From Arion vulgaris (taxonomy: Eukaryota > Mollusca > Gastropoda > Stylommatophora > Arionidae): a stretch of 64,000 nt of DNA. Within the stretch, counting starts at the first letter, position 1. Each line of letters starts with the position of its first letter. Where the stretch lies: the NCBI GenBank assembly GCA_020796225.1, contig CM036775.1, forward strand, positions 1,505,001 to 1,569,000. Reading direction: 5' to 3'. Below are positions 57,701 through 63,659 of the stretch, piece by piece. Below the pieces are notes generated by a model that ran no database searches, was not told the DNA's origin, and saw only the letters and a program-made list of their open reading frames with translations. Position numbers and translations under genes: made by a program.

Positions 57701-60700
57701 TGTCTAATCCATATTAAACAAATAATAAGAAGTAACAAAAAGGAGTAGTGGCTGAATGAATGGGCAAAACAGGCAGAGCCCTCTTTAAACACATAATAAT
57801 GATAATAATTCCTCTCGTACCGTTATACGTTACATAGGGCTTGCAAGTAATTTCTCCATATCTCCATCTTCTCTTTCTTATAACAGTTTAAAGATATGAC
57901 CACTTCAAATCCAAAAGGTGCCATAAATCACCTCCTATGACAAGAACAAGTCACTATTTTCCGCCTTAGGACACAACATGGGCCCCTGAATGCACACCTA
58001 CATCGCATCCAACCAAAGATTGCCCCACAATGCCAACTGTGTGACTATTCAGAAGAAACTGTCCCACACCATCTCTTTCAGTGTCCTGCACGCAGTGACC
58101 TACGCCACAAGTACCTACCTCCATACCCAGATGTTGAAAACACTCTCTATGCAAACCCACCCCACAACTCAGACAGACCTGTAAATTCACTGCCGTGGCC
58201 TCAAGTCGAACGGCTAATGCTCCGATGACTGCTGGATCGGAAAAGTAAAGTAAGGACAGGCACATTAAACATTCGGTATGGAGATAGTACTTGATCTGAA
58301 CTGATCTGTACTATATGGGAGATAATATCCTCCTTCTTACCTGGGAATACGACAAGAGTTAAACAAGCGCTGGTACTGGCTCATGTCAAGAGGAAAAGCT
58401 TTGAATAAGTAAGCTCCATACCAGGATAGCGATGATGGCAGCAGTCTGAAACAAATCAAATCAAAGAAAATGTGAAATTGTGTGATACAATTTCCATGGT
58501 GAACTCAATCAATAAGTGAACATGTCTCGTAGCTCGCTGATTAAACACACTCCTCACTCTGTCCCTCGCCCGCCTACCCGGTGTGTTCGTAGCGCGTTGG
58601 AATCAATAAGTGAACATGTCTCGTAGTTCGCTGATTAAACACACTCCACACTCTGTCCCTCGCCGCCTGCCCGGTGTGTTCGTATCGCGTTGGAATCAAT
58701 AAGTGAACATGTCTCGTAGCTCGCTGATTAAACACACTCCACACTCTGTCCCTCGCCCGCCTACCCGGTGTGTTCATAGCACGTTGGACGACAATGTGAC
58801 AAGTCCCCTCTGAGTGCATTTCAATTCTGTGGGCTGGCAAAAAAGCCACAAGTTCACCAGATTTATGGTGTTTGTGGCACTGCACGAAGAGTACGATGTC
58901 CATGACACCGAGTTCTGGATCGGAAATTTAAAAAAAATAACTCTGCCCCTCAGGTATCCAGTTCTAATTGTACACCGGGTAACTCCAAACTGCTTAAATC
59001 GCTGGATCGATTCAACATCTAATTTAGTGTCCTCATCCAACAGGCAGTCACGAAGAGACCGAAGAACATTCCCTTATCCATCTTCAACTCCCCAACAATC
59101 AATGCTGTTGATGCAAGCCTGTCCACTCTCTCATTACCGCAAACACCCACATGCCCAGGACAGTAGACCAGGTAAACCTCTGGAGGTTAGAAACTTCTAT
59201 AGACGACATCCACTCATACCGAAACCTGCCGCTTTTGGATATTGTGAAGCATCGACTTAGAGTCAGATACAACAACAGCCCCAGTAAATGGAGTCCAAGA
59301 GAGCCAATGGAGGGCAACAGTAAAGGCCTCAACCTCCATCCTCATACTAGAAGTAGTTGTCTTGTACGCACCACTTCACTCTGCAACAATCCTACCATGC
59401 GCATTAGCCAAGAAACCCCAGCCTGACTTTTCTCTCTGTCTTCCATGATATCTCCTTCCCTGAGTTTTACTTGTTGTCACCAAATGTTCTAATCCTTCTC
59501 TTTGCATTATATGCCTGAAGAATATGTGGTTATATGCCTGAAGAATATGTGGTTATATGCCTGAAGAATATGTGGTTATATGCCTGAAGAATATGTGGTT
59601 ATATGCCTGAAGAATATGTGGTTATATGCCTGAAGAATATGTGGTTATATGCCTGAAGAATATGTGGTTATATGCCTGAAGAATATGTGGTAAAAACCTG
59701 GTGCAACGAAGCCAATCCTGTGACTTTAGACTCTTTTTTTTACACATATTAAAAATACCTGGTAACTGTTTGAACTAGAGAACACATAATTCAAAATACC
59801 TGGTAACTGTTTGAACTAGAGAACACAAACATTCAAAATACCTGGTAACTGTTTGAACTAGAGAACACATAATTTCAAAATACTTGGTAACTGTTTGAAC
59901 TAGAGAACACAAACATTCAAAATACCTGGTAACTGTTTGGAAAGTGTTATTGTTAGATTTGGCGGGGTTCAAATGAAACACTTCTGGTTCCAGCTTCTCA
60001 TCTCGCAAAGTTTTCATAAACCGTGTCGATGAAATCAGCATGTTCGCAGCTCTGATTAACTGAAAGAATATTATCAAGATAAATTCAAGTTCAAGTAGTA
60101 GCATGTCCCTTGCGAAACGTCAATTTAATCACAGCCCACCTGAAAAACATTTTGCCTCTTGTAAATTCTAGAACCTATTCCAGCTTCATGTTCAAGGTTT
60201 CTTTGGTGTCCTGCTGCCACCTTCGTCTTGGTTGTCTCCTGCCTCTTACTCCAGGAACTATGCCTTCCATTACCGTTTTATCTCCAAACCACTGTGACGT
60301 TTAACGTGGCCAAAATATTTCATCTTCCGAGACACAATGTTATTTATGAGCCCATGCTCCTCGATATGCAGGTCTTGTAGGATGTCTTGGTTTTTCTCTT
60401 CTCTGTCCAGGATGTTCTAAGAACTTTTCTATAACACTTCAATTTTGTTCTTTAATGTTTGTATTATGGTCTAGAATTCACATCCATATGTTTCCACAGG
60501 GAATATGCATGTTCTCAAAAGTCTTACTTAAATATTAATAGTTTTATTTCATACTGTCGCTGATGGTTCTGTATAAAGGTCAAGTTTTAATTTTTTAAAA
60601 ACCGTTGTTACGGCCTGTAGTACCGCTTTTTAGGGCAAAGTAGAACAAGCAGGAGTGAGGAATTTAATGACAGCGTGGCTAGTGCAGTCGCCGCGAAGCT

Positions 60701-62045
60701 GTTCAGTTTAGGATTTTTCATTTTTGCCCACAACAGAAAAAATCTTTGACCTTAAGGTAAATTGAACACTTCTCACCCACATGGGAGTCAAGCTCTAATC
60801 CATTTAGCCAGACTCTTCTCACCCACATGGGAGTCAAGCTCTAATCCCTTTAGCCAGATGCTCCTCCCAAAGTTTTCATACCATGAGGTTTATTTTTAAA
60901 AATGGTGGGTGTTAGGTAAACATGTTTCTTCAAAAATAGCATACTGTGTATATTATTTTTCCGTTCATCAAAGTCATAAATTATAGGCATGGTCATGGTG
61001 CTTAATCCTCCTCATGAGGTCATTTAACACAATGGAGGTATACCTGTTACAGAGGTGGTGAAATGGCTGACATCTCATAACTACTCTTGTGTTTTCATAC
61101 TTAGTGATTCCATGAGCATGATTCGTAAAGTCGAAACAGTAAAAATGAGACGAAACTGGGTGGAGGTATTGGTACAGACAGGGATCAGAGAAATCACCTT
61201 CATTTTTGTCCCTGGGCATGCAAGAGTCAGTGGTAATAAACGAGCTGATAGATTGGCTGGCTTGGCTGCAATATCAAAGGAAGCTGCCATGGATCGAAAT
61301 GAGATTCTTAATGAATTGAGAGAGTCTTTCGAGACGGAGGAGTTTCAGGGCTGTGAATCCCACTCGGTGACCAGATTGAGAGAGATGGGTGTTGATATTG
61401 GTACAGCCGAAAAGACGATATACAAAGCATGCAAAGAGATGGATTAATCAACATCGAACTGGCATGTTGAGCCGCTGGACGATGCTGGATTTGTTGAGGC
61501 AGAGATCGGAGCATCTATGGATGTGTCCAGAGTACTATGATGATAGTCCTCATCAGTAATCAGTTATATTGATTCATCTATTGATGAATGTCTGCAACTT
61601 TTTGGTGTTCCCCTTAGTTGTTCTTCATGTCTGAAAACATTATGTAACATTTTAAAACTAATTGGCTTACACCCGTGTGGTGCCGGGGCCCACAAGGGAA
61701 GGAAAGAATAGTACCACTGTGACCTACAAGGCATGTTGTAGAGGCGACTGATGTAGGACCTAAGGAAGCTACCCTAGTAAATTAAAAAAACATAGCAGAA
61801 ATTGGATGTGGTGGCCTACTTGTAGGCGCATAACTGGCACAACGTACAATTGCTCTTAGGATCAGATCACATACAAATCACACAGAGGGGTTAACAAGTG
61901 ATGAGCATTCAAAGAAGAAGTAAACTAATCTGTACCCTTACCTGGGTGCTGTACTCTGGTCGAGGGTCATCATTAAAACACATGAAAGGGTTGTGAGTAA
62001 GAACAACAGGTCGGCGATCTTTCAAGTACATATCAAACCAAAGAT
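30584..62045 (-). CDS. CPT2: Carnitine O-palmitoyltransferase 2, mitochondrial (11 C-terminal exons)
   Basis: CPT2 regenerates long-chain acyl-CoA from acylcarnitine on the matrix side of the inner mitochondrial membrane. Eleven exons on the - strand (listed separately) splice with GT-AG borders and compatible phases into about 549 residues, matching human CPT2 from WFDMYL to the C-terminus. Visible family signatures: [34 protein letters not shown], the catalytic FEHSWGDG (His equivalent to human H372), [42 protein letters not shown] and DGFGVGYAI. Exons encoding the start and the mitochondrial targeting peptide lie beyond 64000. Introns span about 31 kb and are packed with retroelements and tandem arrays, four of which duplicate the gene's own splice sites. 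One exon (47063-47260) has either a frameshift or a shorter alternative end. Apart from that the frame is intact, so the gene is probably functional. Confidence 0.95.
30730..31080. other. CPT2 intron segment without recognised repeats
   Basis: Only short tg-rich stretches (gtttgtctgtgtgtgc near 30870); no exon or repeat recognised. Confidence 0.5.
31080..31580 (-). mobile_element. LINE family H fragment
   Basis: The - strand encodes [32 protein letters not shown], then [16 protein letters not shown] and the end [13 protein letters not shown]. The last 32 bp before its tail is the unit of the array at 52520-53005. Confidence 0.8.
31580..32660 (+). mobile_element. LINE RT fragments with a partial SINE-1
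   Basis: 31960-32300 encodes [17 protein letters not shown] (FADD box), 32350-32560 encodes [17 protein letters not shown]. 31650-31790 is another LINE scrap ([13 protein letters not shown]). 31795-31905 is the 3' part of SINE-1. Confidence 0.7.
32790..33240 (-). mobile_element. LINE family E fragment
   Basis: The - strand encodes [34 protein letters not shown] and [19 protein letters not shown], then [18 protein letters not shown]-distal and C-terminal parts, one of the longest copies of the family. Confidence 0.8.
33290..33785 (-). mobile_element. SINE-5 and SINE-1 copies, both inverted
   Basis: 33290-33505: SINE-5, with tRNA-like head on the - strand (box A tctgatcgaatagattatag, box B gtttcaattcccgg). 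33540-33780: inverted SINE-1 ending caccacacgggtgac, about 30 bases from the CPT2 exon 33813-34001. Confidence 0.75.
33813..34001 (-). CDS. CPT2: CPT2 exon [13 protein letters not shown]...DGFGVG
   Basis: Acceptor atttttcag, donor GTAG|GTAGGT. Encodes [54 protein letters not shown], containing the STS motif and DGFGVG typical of carnitine acyltransferases. Confidence 0.96.
34002..34700. other. CPT2 intron, mostly unique sequence
   Basis: Only a two-copy duplication of agctatgtaccaggtgcacc (34315-34375) stands out. No other repeat or exon recognised. Confidence 0.5.
34700..35135 (+). mobile_element. LINE family H fragment
   Basis: Encodes [49 protein letters not shown] and ends in a gaagaagaag tail after acactgggcaacaaccctgt. 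Opposite orientation to 31080-31580. Confidence 0.8.
35280..35490 (-). repeat. About 58-bp tandem array, 3-4 copies, of the LINE D 3' UTR
   Basis: Units of ttcgttcacttgaaatattg plus tctatatattcaatgttgtc and tcttgtatccttccttcc. The array joins the LINE D body at 35490; the single-copy version is at 50350-50420. 35135-35280 is unassigned. Confidence 0.85.
35490..36330 (-). mobile_element. LINE D C-terminus followed by LINE B RNase H part
   Basis: 35490-35840: LINE D ([13 protein letters not shown]). 35845-36330: LINE B on the - strand ([39 protein letters not shown], then LRERSEH-like end [13 protein letters not shown]). Confidence 0.8.
36370..36790 (+). mobile_element. LINE family E fragment
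   Basis: Encodes [20 protein letters not shown], then GRGRPR, then [20 protein letters not shown]. One in-frame stop; otherwise a well-preserved C-terminus. Confidence 0.75.
36930..37738. repeat. About 50-bp tandem array split by a LINE F insertion
   Basis: Units of ctcctacccaggtag(g)ag, ttcattggtcatcactgcag and tattctcccacts lie on both sides (36930-37076 and 37631-37738) of the LINE at 37077-37630. Confidence 0.88.
37077..37630 (+). mobile_element. LINE family F, 5'-truncated, with a 13-bp target-site duplication
   Basis: Encodes [38 protein letters not shown], a shifted middle with [10 protein letters not shown], then [19 protein letters not shown] (zinc-finger-like end). The identical tattctctcactc at 37064-37076 and 37631-37643 flanks it, the expected mark of target-primed insertion. 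Confidence 0.9.
37740..38640 (+). mobile_element. SINE-3 copy and surrounding unassigned sequence
   Basis: 38015-38265 is SINE-3: tRNA-like box A agtagcatagttgttagtg, box B gtgttcaatcccac, body aacggctctcagagcgac. 37820-37860 is a SINE-1 scrap. 38330-38635 is unassigned apart from a gaagaagaag run. Confidence 0.7.
38640..39215. mobile_element. SINE-1 (-) and SINE-2 (+) copies
   Basis: 38640-38885: inverted SINE-1. 38985-39215: the clearest SINE-2, with ggcctatgggttagtgact (box A), gagttcgaatcacgctg (box B) and 3' end gtccttt-gggatatgccacg. Confidence 0.8.
39396..39627 (-). CDS. CPT2: CPT2 exon [10 protein letters not shown]...TKEAALG; acceptor lies in a 61-bp array
   Basis: Acceptor ttaattatag, donor CTTG|GTAAGT. 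Encodes [36 protein letters not shown] and [13 protein letters not shown], very close to [18 protein letters not shown] and YHGQLTKEAAMG of human CPT2. The first 33 or so bases of the exon and its acceptor are repeated upstream. Confidence 0.96.
39590..39905 (-). repeat. 61-bp array, 5 copies, carrying the CPT2 3' splice site
   Basis: On the CPT2 strand each unit holds a pyrimidine-rich run (ccacttttgttctgtttaat), the acceptor tatag and the first exon bases ctagcacactatcaaatgta. Acceptors lie at about 39627, 39689, 39750, 39811 and 39872; only the first listed joins the real exon. All units are nearly identical. Confidence 0.95.
39990..44480 (-). repeat. 69-bp tandem array, about 65 copies (4.5 kb), of a LINE G 3' end
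   Basis: On the - strand the unit reads [14 protein letters not shown] plus stop plus agaagatgagataggcag, or in the open frame [19 protein letters not shown]. It matches the last codons and 3' UTR of LINE G ([13 protein letters not shown] at 54990-55040) and runs into a LINE G body at 44480-44630. Subtypes (cacacttcg/cagccttcg, cctgccta/cctgccca, caaagcc/caagacc, 66-69 bp) alternate, suggesting mixed higher-order duplication. It fills most of a CPT2 intron. Long frames (for example 40367-41047) are not genes. Confidence 0.95.
44480..44910 (-). mobile_element. LINE family G body fragment
   Basis: The - strand encodes [19 protein letters not shown], then a degraded middle, then [15 protein letters not shown], the expected order for the C-terminus of family G, directly upstream of the 69-bp array. 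Confidence 0.8.
44990..45710. mobile_element. SINE-3 scrap, SINE-4 (+), SINE-1 (-)
   Basis: 44998-45060: SINE-3 segment (gtaacggctctcatgtcgac). 45160-45365: SINE-4 with aagctgcggctaagcgatc and a box-B-like ggtcgtggattggaatctga. 45455-45705: inverted SINE-1. Confidence 0.65.
45731..46192 (-). repeat. 52-bp array, 9 copies, carrying a CPT2 5' splice site
   Basis: On the CPT2 strand each unit is agattygatcatgcagttag, ccatacaa|gtaggtttgtg, tgtatgttatgta. The first 28 bases are the exon's last 28 bases; the donor is intact in all copies (two lack one T). Only the copy at 46165 joins the exon body. Confidence 0.96.
46165..46334 (-). CDS. CPT2: CPT2 exon [10 protein letters not shown]...MQLAIQ; donor lies in a 52-bp array
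   Basis: Acceptor atttcag, donor ACAA|GTAGGT. Encodes [36 protein letters not shown] and [13 protein letters not shown], matching KKQKLSPDAVAQLAFQ in human CPT2. The last 28 exon bases and the donor are repeated downstream. Confidence 0.94.
46450..47085 (-). repeat. 34-bp array, about 18 copies, carrying a CPT2 5' splice site
   Basis: On the CPT2 strand the typical unit is tgttctgcgtctag|gtaaat plus ttagcaga. Eight copies keep ctag|gtaaat (the exon's own, two single copies and a block of five at 46450-46625); others drift to gttagttaaat or ctagataaat. Confidence 0.93.
47063..47260 (-). CDS. CPT2: CPT2 catalytic exon, frame break or alternative donor near its 3' end
   Basis: Acceptor ttccgcag. 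Encodes [29 protein letters not shown] and [10 protein letters not shown], including the catalytic His. That frame then meets TGA (47113-47115). The remaining exon reads well one frame over as [19 protein letters not shown], which resembles the CPT2 segment before the next exon and fits its phase, so the long exon holds one extra base (or lacks two). Alternatively a donor CTCG|GTACAT at 47124|47123 gives a 137-bp exon that joins the next exon in frame with no shift, dropping about 20 residues. Sequencing error, short isoform or damaged allele cannot be separated here. Confidence 0.88.
47295..48060 (-). mobile_element. LINE C scrap and AT-rich intron
   Basis: 47300-47560 matches LINE C. 47860-47930 holds a two-copy ggcgcagtgtgcggcttaaa duplication separated by cagtttccgccgt. 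The rest is AT-rich and unassigned. Confidence 0.5.
48060..48515 (+). mobile_element. LINE family E-like fragment
   Basis: Encodes pieces of the RT-distal region and then [20 protein letters not shown] and [20 protein letters not shown], with several stops. Confidence 0.7.
48515..49740 (-). mobile_element. LINE D-like C-terminus containing a 126-bp tandem array
   Basis: 48700-49200 has four 126-bp (42-codon) units, each reading [10 protein letters not shown] then TVFRLRT and [14 protein letters not shown] on the - strand. 49230-49340 has a two-copy duplication of agaaccatgttttgcctcac. 49530-49740 is a further LINE scrap ([19 protein letters not shown]). 49740-50170 is unassigned intron. Confidence 0.75.
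50172..50298 (-). CDS. CPT2: CPT2 exon [21 protein letters not shown]
   Basis: Acceptor cttgttccag, donor ACAG|GTTAGT. Encodes [33 protein letters not shown] and FLYGDGVNR, matching VFCLCLDD and LHGDGTNRW. Two 21-bp repeat units form its branchpoint/pyrimidine region. Confidence 0.93.
50300..52190 (-). repeat. 21-bp array (about 50 units) filling a CPT2 intron, split by a LINE
   Basis: On the CPT2 strand the unit is ctgacatccattcttctctca. Two units lie at 50305-50345, next to the acceptor at 50298; about 48 units occupy 51121-52187, some with a 9-bp ctgacacca extra. The two parts are separated by the LINE D insertion. No AG dinucleotide was found on the CPT2 strand from about 51116 to 52190. 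The 449-, 419- and 399-residue open frames are repeat artefacts. Confidence 0.95.
50346..51120 (-). mobile_element. LINE family D, RNase H to 3' end, inserted in the 21-bp array
   Basis: The - strand encodes [55 protein letters not shown] (RNase H) and [16 protein letters not shown] with a Cys-rich end, then the 3' UTR seen as an array at 35280-35490. The array motif gatgtcagt is present on both sides, compatible with a target duplication. Confidence 0.88.
52287..52433 (-). CDS. CPT2: CPT2 exon [17 protein letters not shown]
   Basis: Acceptor ttttgtag, donor GCAG|GTATGG. Encodes [36 protein letters not shown] and [12 protein letters not shown], matching EIQAHLKYILSDSSPAPEF and YLTSENRDIW in human CPT2. 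Confidence 0.94.
52505..53140 (-). repeat. 32-bp array, about 15 copies, from the LINE H 3' end
   Basis: + strand unit cgtcacactgctaccgggtt plus gttgcccagtgt. This is the complement of the last 32 bases of LINE H; the array continues into LINE H body sequence at 53005-53140. Because 32 is not a multiple of 3, all frames appear open. Confidence 0.93.
53140..54225. other. SINE-1 part, then mostly unassigned CPT2 intron
   Basis: 53140-53285 is an inverted SINE-1 part. 53285-53425 has a short + strand frame ([19 protein letters not shown]) ending TAG, charged and helical-looking, unrecognised; it may be a captured fragment. 53425-54225 is AT-rich with nothing recognised. Confidence 0.45.
54225..55435 (+). 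mobile_element. SINE-1, LINE G and LINE E fragments
   Basis: 54225-54480: SINE-1. 54530-55130: LINE G ([17 protein letters not shown], then [19 protein letters not shown], ending [13 protein letters not shown]). 55195-55430: LINE E C-terminus ([11 protein letters not shown]). Confidence 0.8.
55465..55800 (-). mobile_element. LINE family C fragment
   Basis: The - strand encodes [19 protein letters not shown] and [20 protein letters not shown], the segment after RNase H. Confidence 0.8.
55842..55939 (-). CDS. CPT2: CPT2 exon [14 protein letters not shown]
   Basis: Acceptor ctcatcag, donor GATG|GTAAGT. Encodes [14 protein letters not shown] then [18 protein letters not shown], matching RDELFTDDKARH and LLVLRKGNFYIFDVLDQDG. 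Confidence 0.94.
56060..56850 (+). mobile_element. LINE C RNase H end followed by LINE A tail
   Basis: 56087-56542 is a 151-residue open LINE C C-terminus: [39 protein letters not shown], then [14 protein letters not shown]. 56545-56850 is the LINE A C-terminus ([20 protein letters not shown]) with its attattattatt tail. Confidence 0.85.
57000..57720 (-). mobile_element. LINE fragment, RT-distal region
   Basis: The - strand encodes [40 protein letters not shown] and [20 protein letters not shown], the order found after the RT fingers. Same family as 8840-9170. Confidence 0.8.
57785..58270. mobile_element. LINE A tail (-) and a LINE zinc-ribbon C-terminus (+)
   Basis: 57785-57890: inverted A-family tail. 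57900-58265 on +: [20 protein letters not shown] then [20 protein letters not shown], the C-x2-C/H-x4-C end of an I-like LINE. Confidence 0.7.
58341..58445 (-). CDS. CPT2: CPT2 exon [13 protein letters not shown]
   Basis: Acceptor tgtttcag, donor CCCAG|GTAAGA. Encodes [19 protein letters not shown] then [15 protein letters not shown], closely matching the [10 protein letters not shown] and DMSQYFRLFNS stretches of human CPT2. Confidence 0.95.
58500..59430 (-). mobile_element. LINE family C with a 3-copy internal tandem repeat
   Basis: 58505-58800 has three units of about 92 bp (cacactc-acactctgtccctcg, ccggtgtgttcgta), reading RVWSVFNQR on the - strand. 58930-59430 is the RNase H end ([32 protein letters not shown]). 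Confidence 0.8.
59512..59695. repeat. 23-bp tandem array, 8 copies
   Basis: Unit tatgcctgaagaatatgtgg plus tta, perfect apart from the ends. It grows from LINE-like sequence cattatatgcctgaag just left of it. Confidence 0.95.
59752..59940 (-). repeat. 42-bp array, 5 copies, carrying a CPT2 5' splice site
   Basis: On the CPT2 strand the unit is caaacagttaccag|gtattt followed by tgaatgtttgtgttctctag-tt. Donor copies end at 59926 (the real exon), about 59884 (altered to ccaa|gtattt), 59842, 59800 and 59759. Confidence 0.94.
59926..60059 (-). CDS. CPT2: CPT2 exon LIRAANM...FQTVTR; donor lies in a 42-bp array
   Basis: Acceptor ctttcag, donor CCAG|GTATTT, ends in phase 2. Encodes [19 protein letters not shown] and [18 protein letters not shown]. 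The last 14 exon bases plus the donor are repeated downstream (see the array entry). Confidence 0.94.
60085..60540 (-). mobile_element. LINE family E fragment
   Basis: Complement of the 36370-36790 region: gcagcaggacaccaaagaaa and the GLEK-type segment, with stops. It begins 25 bases upstream of the CPT2 exon acceptor at 60059. Confidence 0.7.
60600..60870 (-). mobile_element. SINE-5 with a duplicated head
   Basis: The tRNA-like head cttctcacccacatgggagt plus caagctctaatcc appears twice in tandem (60768-60865). 60870-61030 is unassigned. Confidence 0.7.
61030..61560 (+). mobile_element. LINE family B, RNase H to 3' end
   Basis: Encodes [57 protein letters not shown], then [17 protein letters not shown]: a 130-residue uninterrupted stretch of RNase H and tail. 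Confidence 0.85.
61665..61922 (+). mobile_element. SINE-1 copy
   Basis: Near full length: gtgtggtgccggggcccaca at the head, aagaagaag tail, about 20 bases from the CPT2 exon at 61942. Confidence 0.8.
61942..62045 (-). CDS. CPT2: CPT2 exon (first in window)
   Basis: Acceptor attttcag, donor CAG|GTAAGG. Encodes [14 protein letters not shown] through DPRPEYSTQ, against WFDMYL and PKSEYNDQ in human CPT2. It starts in a split codon, so a further exon lies upstream. Confidence 0.93.
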
Positions 62046-62179
62046 CTGAAAATATAATATCTAGAATAATGTCTGATCTACAATAATAAAAATGTAAAAA
62101 TAAAATAAAAAATGAGAAAACAACATTCCTAGTCTTATCTTTTTATGCATTCCAAAGGTACAAAGAGCCATCAGGATAT

Positions 62180-62440
62180 TTTTCTAGTGATCCCTGATCT
62201 CAATATAGGTGAGATCGAGTTCCTAGTCCTATTAGAGATGGACGATAAAACATAGTTCAAGTTGAGCCCTGAAAAGGGGGATGAAAGGAGGAGAAGAAAA
62301 GGAGGATGAAGAAGAAGAAAGGGGAAGAGGGAAAATGAAGAAAAAAGAGAAGAAGAGGAAGACAAGGAAAAAGAAGGAAGGTATTAGGGAGAAGGAAGAA
62401 AAGCAGAAGAAGAAGACAAGGAATAAAAAGACGGGGTCAA
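62180..62440. repeat. SINE-6 scrap and purine-rich tract
   Basis: 62185-62270 matches the middle of SINE-6. 62270-62440 is an almost pure G/A tract (gaagaagaaa-type); on the CPT2 strand it is pyrimidine-rich. Confidence 0.8.
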
Positions 62441-62449
62441 AAGGCTCAT

Positions 62450-63610
62450 GAGGTCATGGTGGTAACATGAGCCAGGGTTAGCGAGGGGGCTAACCAAGAC
62501 CCTGCCCCCAACCTCCACGCGGTGACCCGGGAAACAGACTCTGGTTCCGGTCTGGCTAAGAGGGGCAGGGATCGGGAGAGAAAACTACTGGTAGTGGTAG
62601 CAGTGCAATTACGGAAATACAATAAAGATACATACAAACAAAATGCACAAATCTCCTGACCGATGTCCAACAAGATATTGCCCAAGTCCTGAACGCAAAG
62701 AAACAGCAAGCGTCTCAGACATGGATGAGAGGTGCATCCAGTGACAAGCGTATGCCCGTGAGGCGAAGCTCGAAGCCCTGAGGAGGGGGCAACATTGCCA
62801 GCCCGTCGGCAAGAATAAATAAGACAGGACCGTAACGAATAAAAGTCTACCCTCGTGTTGGTGCGAGAGAAGATTGCAGCTGACCCCGCATCGGTAGCCT
62901 GGTGCAGATACATGTACTGGGCAAGGTTTGCCGAGCGCAAAGAACAAGTTGCGTTTAGTGCATTACGAAACTACCCGCCCTGGGAAAACCGTGCAAGGTA
63001 CTGTGCGATTAAAAATTAACATTCCCGGAAGAACTGAGGTTGGTGATGCCAAACGGAACTGCCAGCCTTGGGCAACCGGGCAAGGTTCGATTGCAGTCGT
63101 AACTAACATCCCGGAATAACTGGGGCGGGTGATGGCGGCGAGCGCAAAATCAACAGTTACGCTGATAGCGCCGACTGAAACGATCCTCTACATAGTTTGT
63201 ACTCGGTCCCATGCCAGTGCTTTCGAGGTTAATTGCAAATTGCCACGTACCAATGCGCGTCTAGAAAAGGCTGAGAATGTTCCTTCTCGGATCAAACTCA
63301 AAAATGTACGGTAAAGCAAGGCCGACAATGCACGGATCAGACAGGAAGTTCGGGTCTGAACATTGGCGAAGGCCGATACTTACACGGTGTTTTATACGAG
63401 TAAGACGCCGTCCGAGGATAAGCTTACAAGCCCCGAGAAATATTTCTCAGTCAGAACGGGCACAAATAGCGTAACTCACTGTCCCGGCGTAGATCACAAA
63501 GCCCAAAAATACGGCAAAGCTGATCGAACCCTAGGGAAAGCTCACCCTAGTAAATCAAAAGCTGGCTGAAACGAACACCCCACCGAAGGATAAGCAACTG
63601 AGCTCAAATA
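62450..63610. mobile_element. Unclassified interspersed repeat, copy 2
   Basis: More GC-rich than its surroundings and shares ordered blocks with 20710-22190 (see that entry). Two adjacent diverged copies of a block of about 90 bp (gaact-cc-cctggg through aactaacatcccggaa) lie at 62970-63130. No coding potential recognised. Confidence 0.6.
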
Positions 63611-63659
63611 GGTGCTGAAGGCACGTTCTGATGTTTGTATATCACAATGAGAATGATTA

